A stretch of 64,000 bases of DNA from Qaidamihabitans albus. Lineage in GTDB: Bacteria > Actinomycetota > Actinomycetes > Mycobacteriales > Pseudonocardiaceae. A program made the translations under genes and the position numbers. Positions 56,833-64,000 of the stretch are shown in pieces; the stretch's first letter is position 1; every line of letters starts with the position of its first letter. Below the pieces are notes generated by a model that did no database searches, was not told where the DNA came from, and worked only from the letters and a program-made list of their open reading frames with translations. The stretch is taken from the NCBI RefSeq assembly GCF_016464705.1, contig NZ_JAEHOB010000002.1, positions 537,140 to 601,139 of the forward strand. Direction: 5' to 3'.

Positions 56833-58193
56833 CGGGTCTCCCGGTAGGCCTCGCCGACGGTCTCCGCGTACTCCTGCGACTGCCGCAGTGCCTCGTCGAC
56901 CGAGATCTGCCCCGCGATCGCCGCGGAGAGTTGCTGGCTCACCCGGGTGCCGAGGTCCTGGAACTCGGGGATGCCGACGAACTGGATGCCCGGGTAGGGC
57001 ACCGGCTCCGTCATCGTGCTTTCCTGGTTCGCCGCCCGGATGCCGTCGAGGGTCGGCTGGGCGTAGGCCTCCGCCGCCTGGCGGTACTCGGGGATCTCGT
57101 AGGTCGACTGGCGGCAGCCCGGCGGCACGCGGTTCCAGCCGAACTCCTCACCGACCGTCCGCACGAAGTTCTTGTCGGTCATCCAGCGCATGAAGTCCCA
57201 CGCCGCCTGCTTGTGCTCGGTGACCGCGGGCATCGCGAGCGACCAGGTGTAGAGCCAGCCGCTGCTCGCCGTATCGCGCACCGGCGCGGGCGCGTAGCCG
57301 GACTTGCCGACGACCTTGCTGCTGGCAGGGTCCTCGTTGGTGCCTGCCATGACCGTCGCGTCGTACCACATGGCGGCCTGGCCCTGCGCGTAGCGCGTGC
57401 CGCACTCGGAGAAGCCGGCGCTGGAGGCACCCACCTCGCCGTGCTCGCGTACCAGGTTCACGTAGAACTCGGCAGCGGCGCGGAACTCCGGCGACGTGAG
57501 CCGGGCGTTCCAGTCCTGGTCGAACCAGCGGCCGCCGAAGGTGTTCACCACGGTGGTGAACGGCGCGAGGCTCTCGCCCCAGCCGGGCTTGCCGCGCAGG
57601 CAGATCCCGGCCATGCCGGCGGCGTCGTCGTCCAGCTTCGCCGCGAACTCCGCGACCTGCTGCCACGTCGGCCGCTCCGGCATCGTCAGCCCGGCCTGCT
57701 CGAACAGGTCCTTGCGGTAGGCCAGGAAGGAAGACTCGCCGTAGAAGGGCACGGCATACATCGAGCCCTCGTGCGACAGCGACTCGCGGATGCTCGGGAT
57801 GAAGTCGTCGCCGTCGTAGCCCGGGCTGGAGTCGATATAGGGCTGGAGGTTCTCCAGCCACCCGTTCGCGGCCCACTGCGGCGTCTCGTAGTTGCTGATC
57901 ATCACCACGTCGAACTCGCCGCCCTCGGTGGCGGTCGAGGCGGTGATCTTCGCGCGCGCCTGGTTCTCCGGCAGCGACACGAACTTGAGCCGGACGCCGG
58001 GATGCTCCCGCTCGAAGCGGCCGGAGAGTTCGATGGCGTCGTTCATCTGCGGGTTGGCCACGATCGCGACGACCAGTGTCCGGTCGCCCGCGCCGAGGGC
58101 TCCGGCGCCGGCGCACCCGGTGAGCGCGAGCACGGCCGCCAGCAGGACCAGCGGCAACCGGCGACGCTGCCGGCGGCCAGGGACTCTAAACAT
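56829..58193 (-). CDS. Extracellular solute-binding lipoprotein (family 1, polyol/sugar)
   Basis: 454 aa. A signal peptide ends with lipobox LALTGC. The family-1 fold is recognisable at AIELSGRFEREHPGVRLKFV, FDVVMISNYETPQWAANGWL and the hinge-region KQAAWDFMRWMTD. The layout resembles SmoE-type sorbitol/mannitol binding proteins. The ATG overlaps the dehydrogenase end by 8 bp. It captures the substrate outside the cell for the two following permeases. Confidence 0.88.
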   Translation of the reverse strand: MFRVPGRRQRRRLPLVLLAAVLALTGCAGAGALGAGDRTLVVAIVANPQMNDAIELSGRFEREHPGVRLKFVSLPENQARAKITASTATEGGEFDVVMISNYETPQWAANGWLENLQPYIDSSPGYDGDDFIPSIRESLSHEGSMYAVPFYGESSFLAYRKDLFEQAGLTMPERPTWQQVAEFAAKLDDDAAGMAGICLRGKPGWGESLAPFTTVVNTFGGRWFDQDWNARLTSPEFRAAAEFYVNLVREHGEVGASSAGFSECGTRYAQGQAAMWYDATVMAGTNEDPASSKVVGKSGYAPAPVRDTASSGWLYTWSLAMPAVTEHKQAAWDFMRWMTDKNFVRTVGEEFGWNRVPPGCRQSTYEIPEYRQAAEAYAQPTLDGIRAANQESTMTEPVPYPGIQFVGIPEFQDLGTRVSQQLSAAIAGQISVDEALRQSQEYAETVGEAYRETR

Positions 58194-59193
58194 CGTCGGT
58201 GCCTCCCGGGACGACCTGGACCTTGAGACCGGCGCCGCTGCGCATGAGCGCGAGCGCGTCCGGATACCGCTCCAGCGGCAGCGTGTCGGTCAACAGCGCG
58301 GCGGTGTCGACGGCGCCCGCGGCGACGAGGTCGAGTGCCGCACCGAAGCTGTTCAGCACGGCCATCGAGCCGACCACGGTGATCTCGTCGTTGTAGATGC
58401 GGAACGGGGAGAGGGCCACCCGCGCCTCCTCCGGTGCGACGCCGAAGACGAGCAGCCGCCCGCCGCGGCGCAGCGCGTCGAACGCGGCCTCGATCGCGGG
58501 CACGGCGCCGGTGCAGTCGGCGGCGGCGTCGAACCGCTCGTCGTCGAGCTCCGCGGCGTCGCCCGCCACGGCGTGCGCGCCGAGCTCCTTCGCCCTGGCG
58601 AGCCGGGCCGTGTTGCGGTCAACCACCGTGACCGCCGCGCCCGCGCGCTGCAGCAGCTGCTGCATGATCAGGCCCATCGTGCCCGCGCCCATGACCAGGA
58701 ACCGTTCGCCCGCCTCGACACCGACCCGGCGCACGCCGTGCACCGCGCAGGAGACCGGCTCCACGAGCGCGCCCTGCTGCCAGCTGAGCTCGCCGGGCAT
58801 CCGGTAGCAGTTGGCCGCGGGGACGGCCACGTACTCGGCGAAGGCACCGTCGACCGTGTCCCCGGTCGCGCCCCAGTTGGCGCACAGGTTGCCGTGCCCG
58901 GAGCGGCAGGGCGTGCAGTAACCGCAGAAAAGCGAGGGGTCGACGGCGACGCGGTCGCCGACCCGCAGACCGCCCGGCACGTCCGCGCCGAGCTCGACGA
59001 CCTCGCCCGCGAACTCGTGCCCGGGCACGATCGGGTAGGGCGTCGGCGGGAAGTGCCCGTCGGCGATGTGCAGGTCGGTACCGCAGATCCCACAGGCGCC
59101 CACCTTCAGCACCACCTGCCGGTCGCCCGGCTTCGGATCCGGCACGTCACCGACCCGGACGGAGCCCGGTTGGTCGACGATCGCGGCGCGCAT
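58186..59193 (-). CDS. Zinc-dependent alcohol/polyol dehydrogenase
   Basis: 335 aa medium-chain dehydrogenase. The catalytic zinc site is CGICGTDLHI with GHEFAGEVVE; the structural zinc site has four cysteines (CGYCTPCRSGHGNLC). The NAD-binding motif is VMGAGTMGLIMQQLL. Similar to sorbitol/xylitol/threonine dehydrogenases. It is the first gene of a polyol ABC operon, so it likely oxidises the incoming polyol to a ketose. One palindrome of the twin operator (59211-59222) lies 18 bp upstream of its ATG. Confidence 0.88.
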   Translation of the reverse strand: MRAAIVDQPGSVRVGDVPDPKPGDRQVVLKVGACGICGTDLHIADGHFPPTPYPIVPGHEFAGEVVELGADVPGGLRVGDRVAVDPSLFCGYCTPCRSGHGNLCANWGATGDTVDGAFAEYVAVPAANCYRMPGELSWQQGALVEPVSCAVHGVRRVGVEAGERFLVMGAGTMGLIMQQLLQRAGAAVTVVDRNTARLARAKELGAHAVAGDAAELDDERFDAAADCTGAVPAIEAAFDALRRGGRLLVFGVAPEEARVALSPFRIYNDEITVVGSMAVLNSFGAALDLVAAGAVDTAALLTDTLPLERYPDALALMRSGAGLKVQVVPGGTDDV

Positions 59194-59210
59194 ACCATCC
59201 CACCTCTCGC

Positions 59211-59222
59211 GCTCATATGAGC
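59211..59222. promoter_or_regulatory. SorC-type operator 1
   Basis: Perfect 12 bp palindrome GCTCATATGAGC, 18 bp upstream of the dehydrogenase ATG. Its centre is 105 bp from the centre of operator 2. Confidence 0.65.
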
Positions 59223-59313
59223 ACTTCGCAAGTCATTCGCCTCGACGCATGTTCGAGCATTGAAGAACTTATGCTGGTGTTGCGTCAACCTTTCCCCTAG
59301 ATTTCGCGTTATA

Positions 59314-59329
59314 GTGCTCATATGAGCAC
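59314..59329. promoter_or_regulatory. SorC-type operator 2 overlapping the regulator's start codon
   Basis: Perfect 16 bp palindrome GTGCTCATATGAGCAC, whose central ATG (59322) is the regulator's start codon. A TATAGT element (59310-59315) puts the predicted transcript start on or next to the ATG, so the mRNA may be leaderless and the gene autorepressed. Confidence 0.65.
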
Positions 59330-60326
59330 ATCGCGGCAGCGTTCTCAGCGGTCTCAGCGCTTCGGACTCACCGAGTCGGTACAGGCGGCGGCGATCGCGC
59401 GGCGGTTCTACCTCCAGGGCGTGGCCAAGCTGGAGATCGCCGAGGAGTTCGGGATCAGCCGGTTCAAGGTGGCCCGAATACTGGATTCTGCCAGGGAGAG
59501 CGGCCTGGTCCGGGTGGAGTTCGACATGCCGGCGCAGCTCGACCCGGTGCTGTGCGACGAGGTGGGCTCGGCCTACGGGTTGCGCCAGGCACTGGTGCTC
59601 GAACGAGCGCCTGGGAAGGAAAGTCGGACCGAGATGCGCAGGCGGATCGGCGCGCTGGCGGCCCGGCTGCTCTCCGAGACGGCGACCGCGGACGACGTGA
59701 TCGGCCTGTCCTGGGCGCGTTCGGTGAACGTGATGACCGAGCAGATCGAGTCGCTGCCCCGGTGCCCGATCGTGCAGCTGTGCGGGGTTCAGGCGGGGAT
59801 CGACATGCACGACCGGTCGGTGGACACGGTGAGCAGGCTGGCCGGCGTGTCCGGCGGCGCCGCCTATCCGATCTTCGCGCCGCTGGTGCTGCCCGACCGG
59901 CGCACCACCGAGATCCTGCGGCGCCAGCCCGGCATCGCCGAGACGTTCGGGCAGTTCCGCAATCTCACCAAGGCGGTCGTCAGCATCGGCGCCTGGCAGG
60001 AAGGCGAGTCGACGGTGTACGACTCGCTCGGCCAGGCAGAGCGCGACGCCATCAGCAAGCGCGGGGCGAAGGCCGAGGTGGCGGCCCGGCTGTTCGACGC
60101 GGACGGAAACGTCCTCTCCACCGGGCTCGCACACCACGTGCTGGCGATCGGCGCCGCGGAACTGCATCGCGTGCCGGAGGTCGTCGCGCTCGGCTACAGC
60201 CCGCCGAAGGCGGAGGCGGTCGACGCGGTGCTGCGCTCGGGGATGGTCTCCACGCTCATCACCGATGCGGGCACCGCCAGGCTCGTTCTCGACCTCGCCG
60301 CCCGCCGCCCGCCACTGCGCTCGTGA
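59322..60326 (+). CDS. SorC/DeoR-like sugar-binding transcriptional regulator
   Basis: 334 aa. The N-terminal helix-turn-helix is AIARRFYLQGVAKLEIAEEFGISRFKVARIL, followed by the sugar-binding domain typical of SorC regulators (VIGLSWARSVNVMTEQI, LCGVQAGIDMHDRSVDT, SLGQAERDAISKRGAKAEVAARLFDADGN). It diverges from the polyol dehydrogenase/ABC operon, and both genes are flanked by copies of the same palindrome, so it is probably a repressor of both. The start codon lies within operator 2. Its stop codon lies within the repeat arm at 60320-60365. Confidence 0.9.
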   Translation: MSTSRQRSQRSQRFGLTESVQAAAIARRFYLQGVAKLEIAEEFGISRFKVARILDSARESGLVRVEFDMPAQLDPVLCDEVGSAYGLRQALVLERAPGKESRTEMRRRIGALAARLLSETATADDVIGLSWARSVNVMTEQIESLPRCPIVQLCGVQAGIDMHDRSVDTVSRLAGVSGGAAYPIFAPLVLPDRRTTEILRRQPGIAETFGQFRNLTKAVVSIGAWQEGESTVYDSLGQAERDAISKRGAKAEVAARLFDADGNVLSTGLAHHVLAIGAAELHRVPEVVALGYSPPKAEAVDAVLRSGMVSTLITDAGTARLVLDLAARRPPLRS

Positions 60327-60365
60327 GTGCGCACGCGAGTTCTAACTCGGGTACGCACTCACGAG
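60320..60365. repeat. Dispersed palindromic repeat, copy 2
   Basis: 46 bp, identical to copy 3 at 63835-63880. Outer arms CTCGTGAGTGCG/CGCACTCACGAG (12 bp) and inner arms CGAGTT/AACTCG give an almost continuous hairpin with two mismatches. The TGA of the regulator (60324-60326) is part of the left arm. A further partial arm CACTCACGAG follows at 60372-60381 and supplies the TGA of the convergent gene at 60375. Confidence 0.9.
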
Positions 60366-60374
60366 GTCATTCAC

Positions 60375-60989
60375 TCACGAGTGTTCCTCGGCGAACACCT
60401 CATAGCAGCCCATGCTGCAGAACGCGTACGTCGTGCCGTCGTGCTCCGCGGTCGTGGCGGCATGGTCGTACGGCACCGTCATGCCGCACACCGGGTCGAG
60501 CCCCGTGCCGGGCGGTAAACCCTCGGCGGAGCGCGGCGCCTCCCGGTGCGACCTGGTGACCAGCTTGACGAGGTCGGTCGAGCTCAGCGGCCCGCCCATC
60601 GCGCCCATTCCGTCCTCCGGCACGCCGAGGACGTGGATCCACGCCAGCGGCTCGTCGTAGAGCCGCTGCGGGGCGTCGTCGACGTCGGCGAGCACCTTGA
60701 TGAACGCCTTGACCAGATACGGGCTCATGTCCGTGCGCCAGCTCTCCGGCACGTGCGCCCGCACCACGTAGCGTGGGGCCTCGCCCGCCTCCACCGCCCG
60801 GCCGCCCGCGTACCAGCCCGCCAGGTCGGGAAACACGACGTGGCAGAGCGACCGCCCGGCCTCGATCACCTCGGCGGGCGCGTCGCTCTCACCGGCCTGC
60901 ATCACGTCGGTGACCAACCGCTCGCCGATCACGCGGCGCCGCTGCTCGTCGAGCGCGCCACCGGGGCAGAACACCTCGATGAACATCAT
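60375..60989 (-). CDS. Tautomerase-like domain fused to a YHS domain
   Basis: 204 aa. Residues 1 to about 150 resemble a 4-oxalocrotonate-tautomerase-type duplicated beta-alpha-beta unit (FIEVFCPGGALDEQRRRVIGERL and DMSPYLVKAFIKVLADV), but no N-terminal catalytic Pro is visible. The C-terminus is a YHS metal-binding domain (DPVCGMTVPYDHAATTAEHDG, CSMGCYEVF) with its cysteines intact. AGGAG lies 6 nt before the first of two adjacent ATGs. It lies 2 bp after the methyltransferase stop, so the two are one transcript. Function unknown. Confidence 0.6.
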   Translation of the reverse strand: MMFIEVFCPGGALDEQRRRVIGERLVTDVMQAGESDAPAEVIEAGRSLCHVVFPDLAGWYAGGRAVEAGEAPRYVVRAHVPESWRTDMSPYLVKAFIKVLADVDDAPQRLYDEPLAWIHVLGVPEDGMGAMGGPLSSTDLVKLVTRSHREAPRSAEGLPPGTGLDPVCGMTVPYDHAATTAEHDGTTYAFCSMGCYEVFAEEHS

Positions 60990-60991
60990 GG

Positions 60992-61858
60992 TCAGCTCCT
61001 CTCCTCGCGTTCTCCGGACCGGGTCGCCGTGACCACCCAGGCGGCGCCGGTCAGCCACACCCCGTCCGCGGTCTCGTACGGCCGCAGGCCCTCCTCGATC
61101 TCCGCGCGGACCCGGTCCGCAACGGACTCACCGGCGTCCCGGAGGAAGTGCCGGATGGGCCCTTGGTGTGCCAGGAACCCCGCGGCATCGGCGGCGTCGC
61201 CGCCGTAGTACAGGGCGACCTCGTCCGCCGGTTCCGATCGCACGTCCGCCAAGCCCGCCGCGGTGAGCACCTCGCGGGTCCGTGCCGGGTCGCCGAACAG
61301 CGCCGGTCCCGGCTTCCCCGGCTCCGCCCAGCCTCGCGGCAGCAGCTCCCCCAGCGCGGAGGCGTACAGCCGGAACAGCACGGTCTCGCGCGGGTCGCCG
61401 AGGCAGACGAACGCCAGCCGCCCGCCCGGGCACAGGGCCTGCCGGATGTTGGCGAACGCGGACACCGGGTCGGCGAAGAACATCACGCCGAACCGGCTGA
61501 TCGCCACGTCGAACGCGTCAGGGGCGAAGGGGTGGACCTGCGCGTCGCCGCGCTCGAACGTCACGTTGGCGAGGCCCTCGGCCGCGGCCGTGGCCCGCGC
61601 CCGCTCCAGCATCGGCTCCGACAGGTCGAGGCCGGTCGCCGAGCCGAGCACGGCGAGGCGGGCCGCGAGCCGGGTCGTCTGGCCGTTGCCGCAGCCGACG
61701 TCGAGCACGTGGTCCCGTTCGCCGATCCGGGCCGCGGCCAGCAGCCGCTCGTTGTACCCGCCGTTCACCGCGTCCCAGCGGTCCTGGTGGTCGGCCCAGT
61801 ACCTGCCCTCGTAACCGTTCCAGGCCGCATCCTGCTCGGTGTTCACGATCGATGCCAT
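60992..61858 (-). CDS. Class I SAM-dependent methyltransferase
   Basis: 288 aa. The SAM motif is VLDVGCGNGQTTRLAARL near residue 50; DLSEPMLERAR and FDVAISRFGVMFFADPVSAFANI are motifs II and III-like. The layout is that of Methyltransf_11/25-type small-molecule methyltransferases. Start at the internal ATG that begins ASIVNTEQDAAWNGYEG; the longer frame upstream is non-conserved and overlaps the divergent histidine kinase region. It heads the two-gene transcript with the YHS fusion. Substrate unknown. Confidence 0.75.
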   Translation of the reverse strand: MASIVNTEQDAAWNGYEGRYWADHQDRWDAVNGGYNERLLAAARIGERDHVLDVGCGNGQTTRLAARLAVLGSATGLDLSEPMLERARATAAAEGLANVTFERGDAQVHPFAPDAFDVAISRFGVMFFADPVSAFANIRQALCPGGRLAFVCLGDPRETVLFRLYASALGELLPRGWAEPGKPGPALFGDPARTREVLTAAGLADVRSEPADEVALYYGGDAADAAGFLAHQGPIRHFLRDAGESVADRVRAEIEEGLRPYETADGVWLTGAAWVVTATRSGEREERS

Positions 61859-62021
61859 GGCTCGATCATCGCCCCGCACGGCACGCCGCACGTCGCACGG
61901 GCGGAGGAACTCGACGCTGCGCCCCCGGTAGCAGCGACGGCCCCGGCTACTTCCCGGGGAGTACGCCGATCCGCTCTCACCGGAGAACGTGCGCACCACC
62001 CGCACGCTCTAGGGTTCGCTC

Positions 62022-63164
62022 ATGCGGACCGAACGGGGGTGGCACGCCGAAGCGCGGGACGCGGCGCTCGCCGTGGGGGTAGCCGCGCTGGCGGTGGCCG
62101 ACGCGCTGCTCGGCGCCTCCCGCGTCACCGCGCTCGACTACGTTCTGCTGCTCGCCGGCACGCTGGTGCTGGTCGTGCGGCGGCGCGCACCGCGCACGGT
62201 GCTGCTGGTCAGCGTGGTGCTGATCTTCGCCTACACCGCGCGGGTCGAACCGGGTCCGATCGCGACGGTGCCCGTGCTGGTCGCGATCTACACCGTCGTC
62301 AGCGCCGGGCACCGGGCACTGGCGGCCGCGGTGGTGGTGCCGCTGATGGTGTTCGCGGTGATGGACAACCTCGGGCAGGCCCGAGAAGGGCCTGCCGCGC
62401 AGGCGATCCAGGACGCGATCCTGCCGGTCGGCTGGTTCGTCGCCGTCTCGGTGCTCGGCGAGGTGACCCGGCACCGCCGCGCCTACCTGCGGCAGGCCGA
62501 GGAGCGGGCGGCCGAGGCCGAGCGCACGCGCGAGGAGGTGGCGCTGCGCCGGGCCGGGGACGAGCGGCTGCGCATCGCGCGGGAACTGCACGACTCGCTC
62601 ACCCACAGCATCTCGATCATCAAGGTGCAGGCCGGGGTGGCCGTGCACCTGGCCCGCAAGCGCGGCGAGGAGGTGCCGGAGGCGTTGCTCGCCGTGCAGG
62701 AGGCGGCCGGGGAAGCCGGCCGGGAGCTGCGGGCGACGCTGGAGGTGCTGCGCGAGCCCGGCGGCGACGCGCCGGCCGGCGGGCTGGACCAGCTGCCCGA
62801 GCTGCTGCGGCGGGCGTCCGCGGCCGGTGTGCCCGCGACGTTGACCGTCGACGGTGAGCCGCGCGAGCTGTCCCCGGAGACCGGCAAGGCCGTGTACCGC
62901 ATCGTGCAGGAGGCGCTCACCAACGTCGCCCGGCACGCGGGCCCCGCATCGGCGTCCGTGTGCGTCCACTACGGCAGGGACGAGCTCCTGGTGCGCGTCG
63001 CCGACGACGGGGCGGCCACGCCGGACACGCCGCCGGTGCCGGGCGTCGGGCTCATCGGCATGCGGGAGCGGGTCACCGCGCTCGGCGGGCGGCTGCACGC
63101 CGGTCCCCGGCCGGAGGGCGGGTTCACGATCGAGGCCGGGATCCCGCTGGCGGACCCCGCATGA
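62022..63164 (+). CDS. Sensor histidine kinase (NarL-type, HisKA_3)
   Basis: 380 aa. An N-terminal membrane part with about five helices (to about residue 145) precedes a coiled coil and the HisKA_3 phosphoacceptor region RIARELHDSLTHSISI. The HATPase_c domain has VYRIVQEALTNVARHA, VRVADDGAA and GVGLIGMRERV. It should autophosphorylate on His and pass the phosphate to the next gene. The ATG overlap (ATGA) with the response regulator shows coupling. The signal is unknown; the sensor has almost no extracellular domain. Confidence 0.9.
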   Translation: MRTERGWHAEARDAALAVGVAALAVADALLGASRVTALDYVLLLAGTLVLVVRRRAPRTVLLVSVVLIFAYTARVEPGPIATVPVLVAIYTVVSAGHRALAAAVVVPLMVFAVMDNLGQAREGPAAQAIQDAILPVGWFVAVSVLGEVTRHRRAYLRQAEERAAEAERTREEVALRRAGDERLRIARELHDSLTHSISIIKVQAGVAVHLARKRGEEVPEALLAVQEAAGEAGRELRATLEVLREPGGDAPAGGLDQLPELLRRASAAGVPATLTVDGEPRELSPETGKAVYRIVQEALTNVARHAGPASASVCVHYGRDELLVRVADDGAATPDTPPVPGVGLIGMRERVTALGGRLHAGPRPEGGFTIEAGIPLADPA

Positions 63165-63832
63165 TCCGCGTACTGCTCGTCGACGACCAGCCGCTCATCC
63201 GGGCCGGGTTCCGCGCGTTGCTCGAGTCGGAGGACGACATCGAGGTCGTCGGCGAGGCCGCCGACGGCGCGCGCGGGGTCGAGCTCGCCGCCGAGCACGT
63301 ACCCGACGTGGCGCTGGTGGACGTACAGATGCCGGTGCTGGACGGGATCGAGGCGACCCGGCGGATCGCCACCGACCCGCGGCTGGCGGGGGTGCACGTG
63401 GTGATCCTGACGAACTACGGCGTCGACGAGTACGTGTTCAACGCCCTGCGCGCCGGTGCGGGCGGGTTTCTGGTGAAGGACATGGACCCCGGCGACCTGA
63501 TCGCCGCCGTCCGCGTCGCGGCACGCGGCGACGCGCTCCTCTCGCCGGGCATCACCCGCAAGCTGATCAGCGAGTTCGTCTCACGGCCACCGGACGGGCT
63601 GTCCGCCGCGGGGATGGACGTGCTGACCCGGCGCGAGCGCGAGGTGGTGGCGCTCGTCGCGCGCGGCCTGTCCAACGACGAGATCGCCGGGTACATGGTG
63701 ATCAGCCCTACGACGGCGAAGACGCACGTGAGCAGGGCGATGGTGAAGCTGCGTGCGCGTGACCGTGCCCAGCTCGTGGTCTTCGCCTACGAGTCCGGTT
63801 TGGTCGCTCCAAGGCACCCCGGAACCGGTTGA
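63161..63832 (+). CDS. LuxR/NarL-family response regulator
   Basis: 223 aa. The receiver has acidic pocket VDDQPLIR, phosphoacceptor Asp in DVALVDVQMPVLDG, Thr in VVILTNY and Lys in GFLVKDM. The C-terminal GerE-type helix-turn-helix is LTRREREVVALVARGLSNDEIAG, then SPTTAKTHVSRAMVKLRARDR. It is the DNA-binding partner of the histidine kinase just upstream. A copy of the dispersed palindrome begins 2 bp after the stop. Confidence 0.92.
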   Translation: MIRVLLVDDQPLIRAGFRALLESEDDIEVVGEAADGARGVELAAEHVPDVALVDVQMPVLDGIEATRRIATDPRLAGVHVVILTNYGVDEYVFNALRAGAGGFLVKDMDPGDLIAAVRVAARGDALLSPGITRKLISEFVSRPPDGLSAAGMDVLTRREREVVALVARGLSNDEIAGYMVISPTTAKTHVSRAMVKLRARDRAQLVVFAYESGLVAPRHPGTG

Positions 63833-63834
63833 CG

Positions 63835-63880
63835 CTCGTGAGTGCGCACGCGAGTTCTAACTCGGGTACGCACTCACGAG
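63835..63880. repeat. Dispersed palindromic repeat, copy 3
   Basis: 46 bp, identical to copy 2 at 60320-60365. It begins 2 bp after the response-regulator stop and is followed by the next gene in the same direction, so it could terminate the two-component transcript. Confidence 0.9.
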
Positions 63881-63907
63881 GCATGCGCCCGGCTACAGTG
63901 GTCACGC

Positions 63908-64000
63908 ATGAGACGCCCCGCCTCGCCACTGCCACCGCGCAACGGCCTCGACGCCGCGCGCGTGCGGCTACCGGCCGGGGGGCCGTGGGCGACCGTCCGG
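63908..64000 (+). CDS. Pseudouridine synthase (RluA-like), 5' part only
   Basis: Only the first 31 codons are in the window. The start RRPASPLPPRNGLDAARVRL, followed by PWATV, resembles the N-terminus of actinobacterial RluA-type RNA pseudouridine synthases. The gene runs off the right edge, so no catalytic residue is visible. The assignment rests on N-terminal resemblance alone. Confidence 0.5.
   Translation, partial: MRRPASPLPPRNGLDAARVRLPAGGPWATVR

Noticed and set aside
1..64000. CRISPR array, tRNA, rRNA, insertion sequence or prophage
   Set aside because: No regularly spaced repeats, no cloverleaf-like sequence in the gaps, and no transposase, integrase or phage structural motif were found.

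Overview
The window is high-GC DNA with dense, short-spaced operons and GTG/TTG starts. It also carries an actinobacterial LexA box, a DUF222/HNH (13E12-type) protein, a class II terpene cyclase and a tuberculostearate-type methyltransferase pair. Together these point to an actinomycete, most likely of the Pseudonocardiaceae (Amycolatopsis or Prauserella relatives). That placement is inference from gene content. No tRNA, rRNA, CRISPR array, insertion sequence or prophage was seen.

Layout. 37-5652 (minus): an aerobic benzoyl-CoA (box) operon boxC-boxB-ligase-amidohydrolase, with no boxA in view. 5779-9624: NDH-2, a 3-hydroxyacyl-CoA dehydrogenase and small proteins. 9803-13913: a LacI regulator divergent from a sugar ABC importer (binding protein, permease, ATPase). 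14204-19349: two FAD oxidoreductases, a MerR regulator and tmsA-tmsB (10-methyl fatty acid synthesis). 19392-21364: an ASCH-like protein and an SOS-boxed DUF222/HNH protein. 21493-23637: an epoxide-hydrolase-like enzyme and a secreted beta-propeller. 23980-27865: a three-gene diterpenoid operon (class II cyclase, P450, UbiA-family protein) with overlapping genes. 27876-54120: a long stretch rich in membrane, respiratory and stress proteins (GH15, ThDP enzyme, a lone Rieske protein, cydAB, MFS, exchangers, universal stress protein, HtrA, hemerythrin). 54169-60326: a methyltransferase and a polyol-type ABC operon facing a SorC-family regulator. 60375-64000: a tautomerase-like/YHS fusion, a methyltransferase, a NarL-type two-component pair and the start of a pseudouridine synthase.

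Regulation visible in the sequence. At least nine intergenic sites fit GTTT-N14-16-GGGTA(C/G/A), the -35/-10 pattern of SigB/SigF-type stress sigma factors, and several weaker ones fit GNNT-N14-16-GGGTA. Most head genes of the 28-54 kb stretch and of the 7-9.7 kb stretch, so much of the window looks like one general-stress regulon although no sigma factor gene is present. The two sugar loci carry striking operators: two tandem 13-mers downstream of the LacI-linked promoter, and twin palindromes exactly 105 bp apart at the SorC locus. A dispersed palindromic element (outer arms of 12 bp, CTCGTGAGTGCG) sits at or within 6 bp of three stop codons.

Main candidates for something new: the cyclase/P450/UbiA operon, the stress-promoter island with several families of unknown function, the box operon without its reductase, and the dispersed repeat. 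All coordinates come from reading the sequence by eye; short sites may be off by one base.
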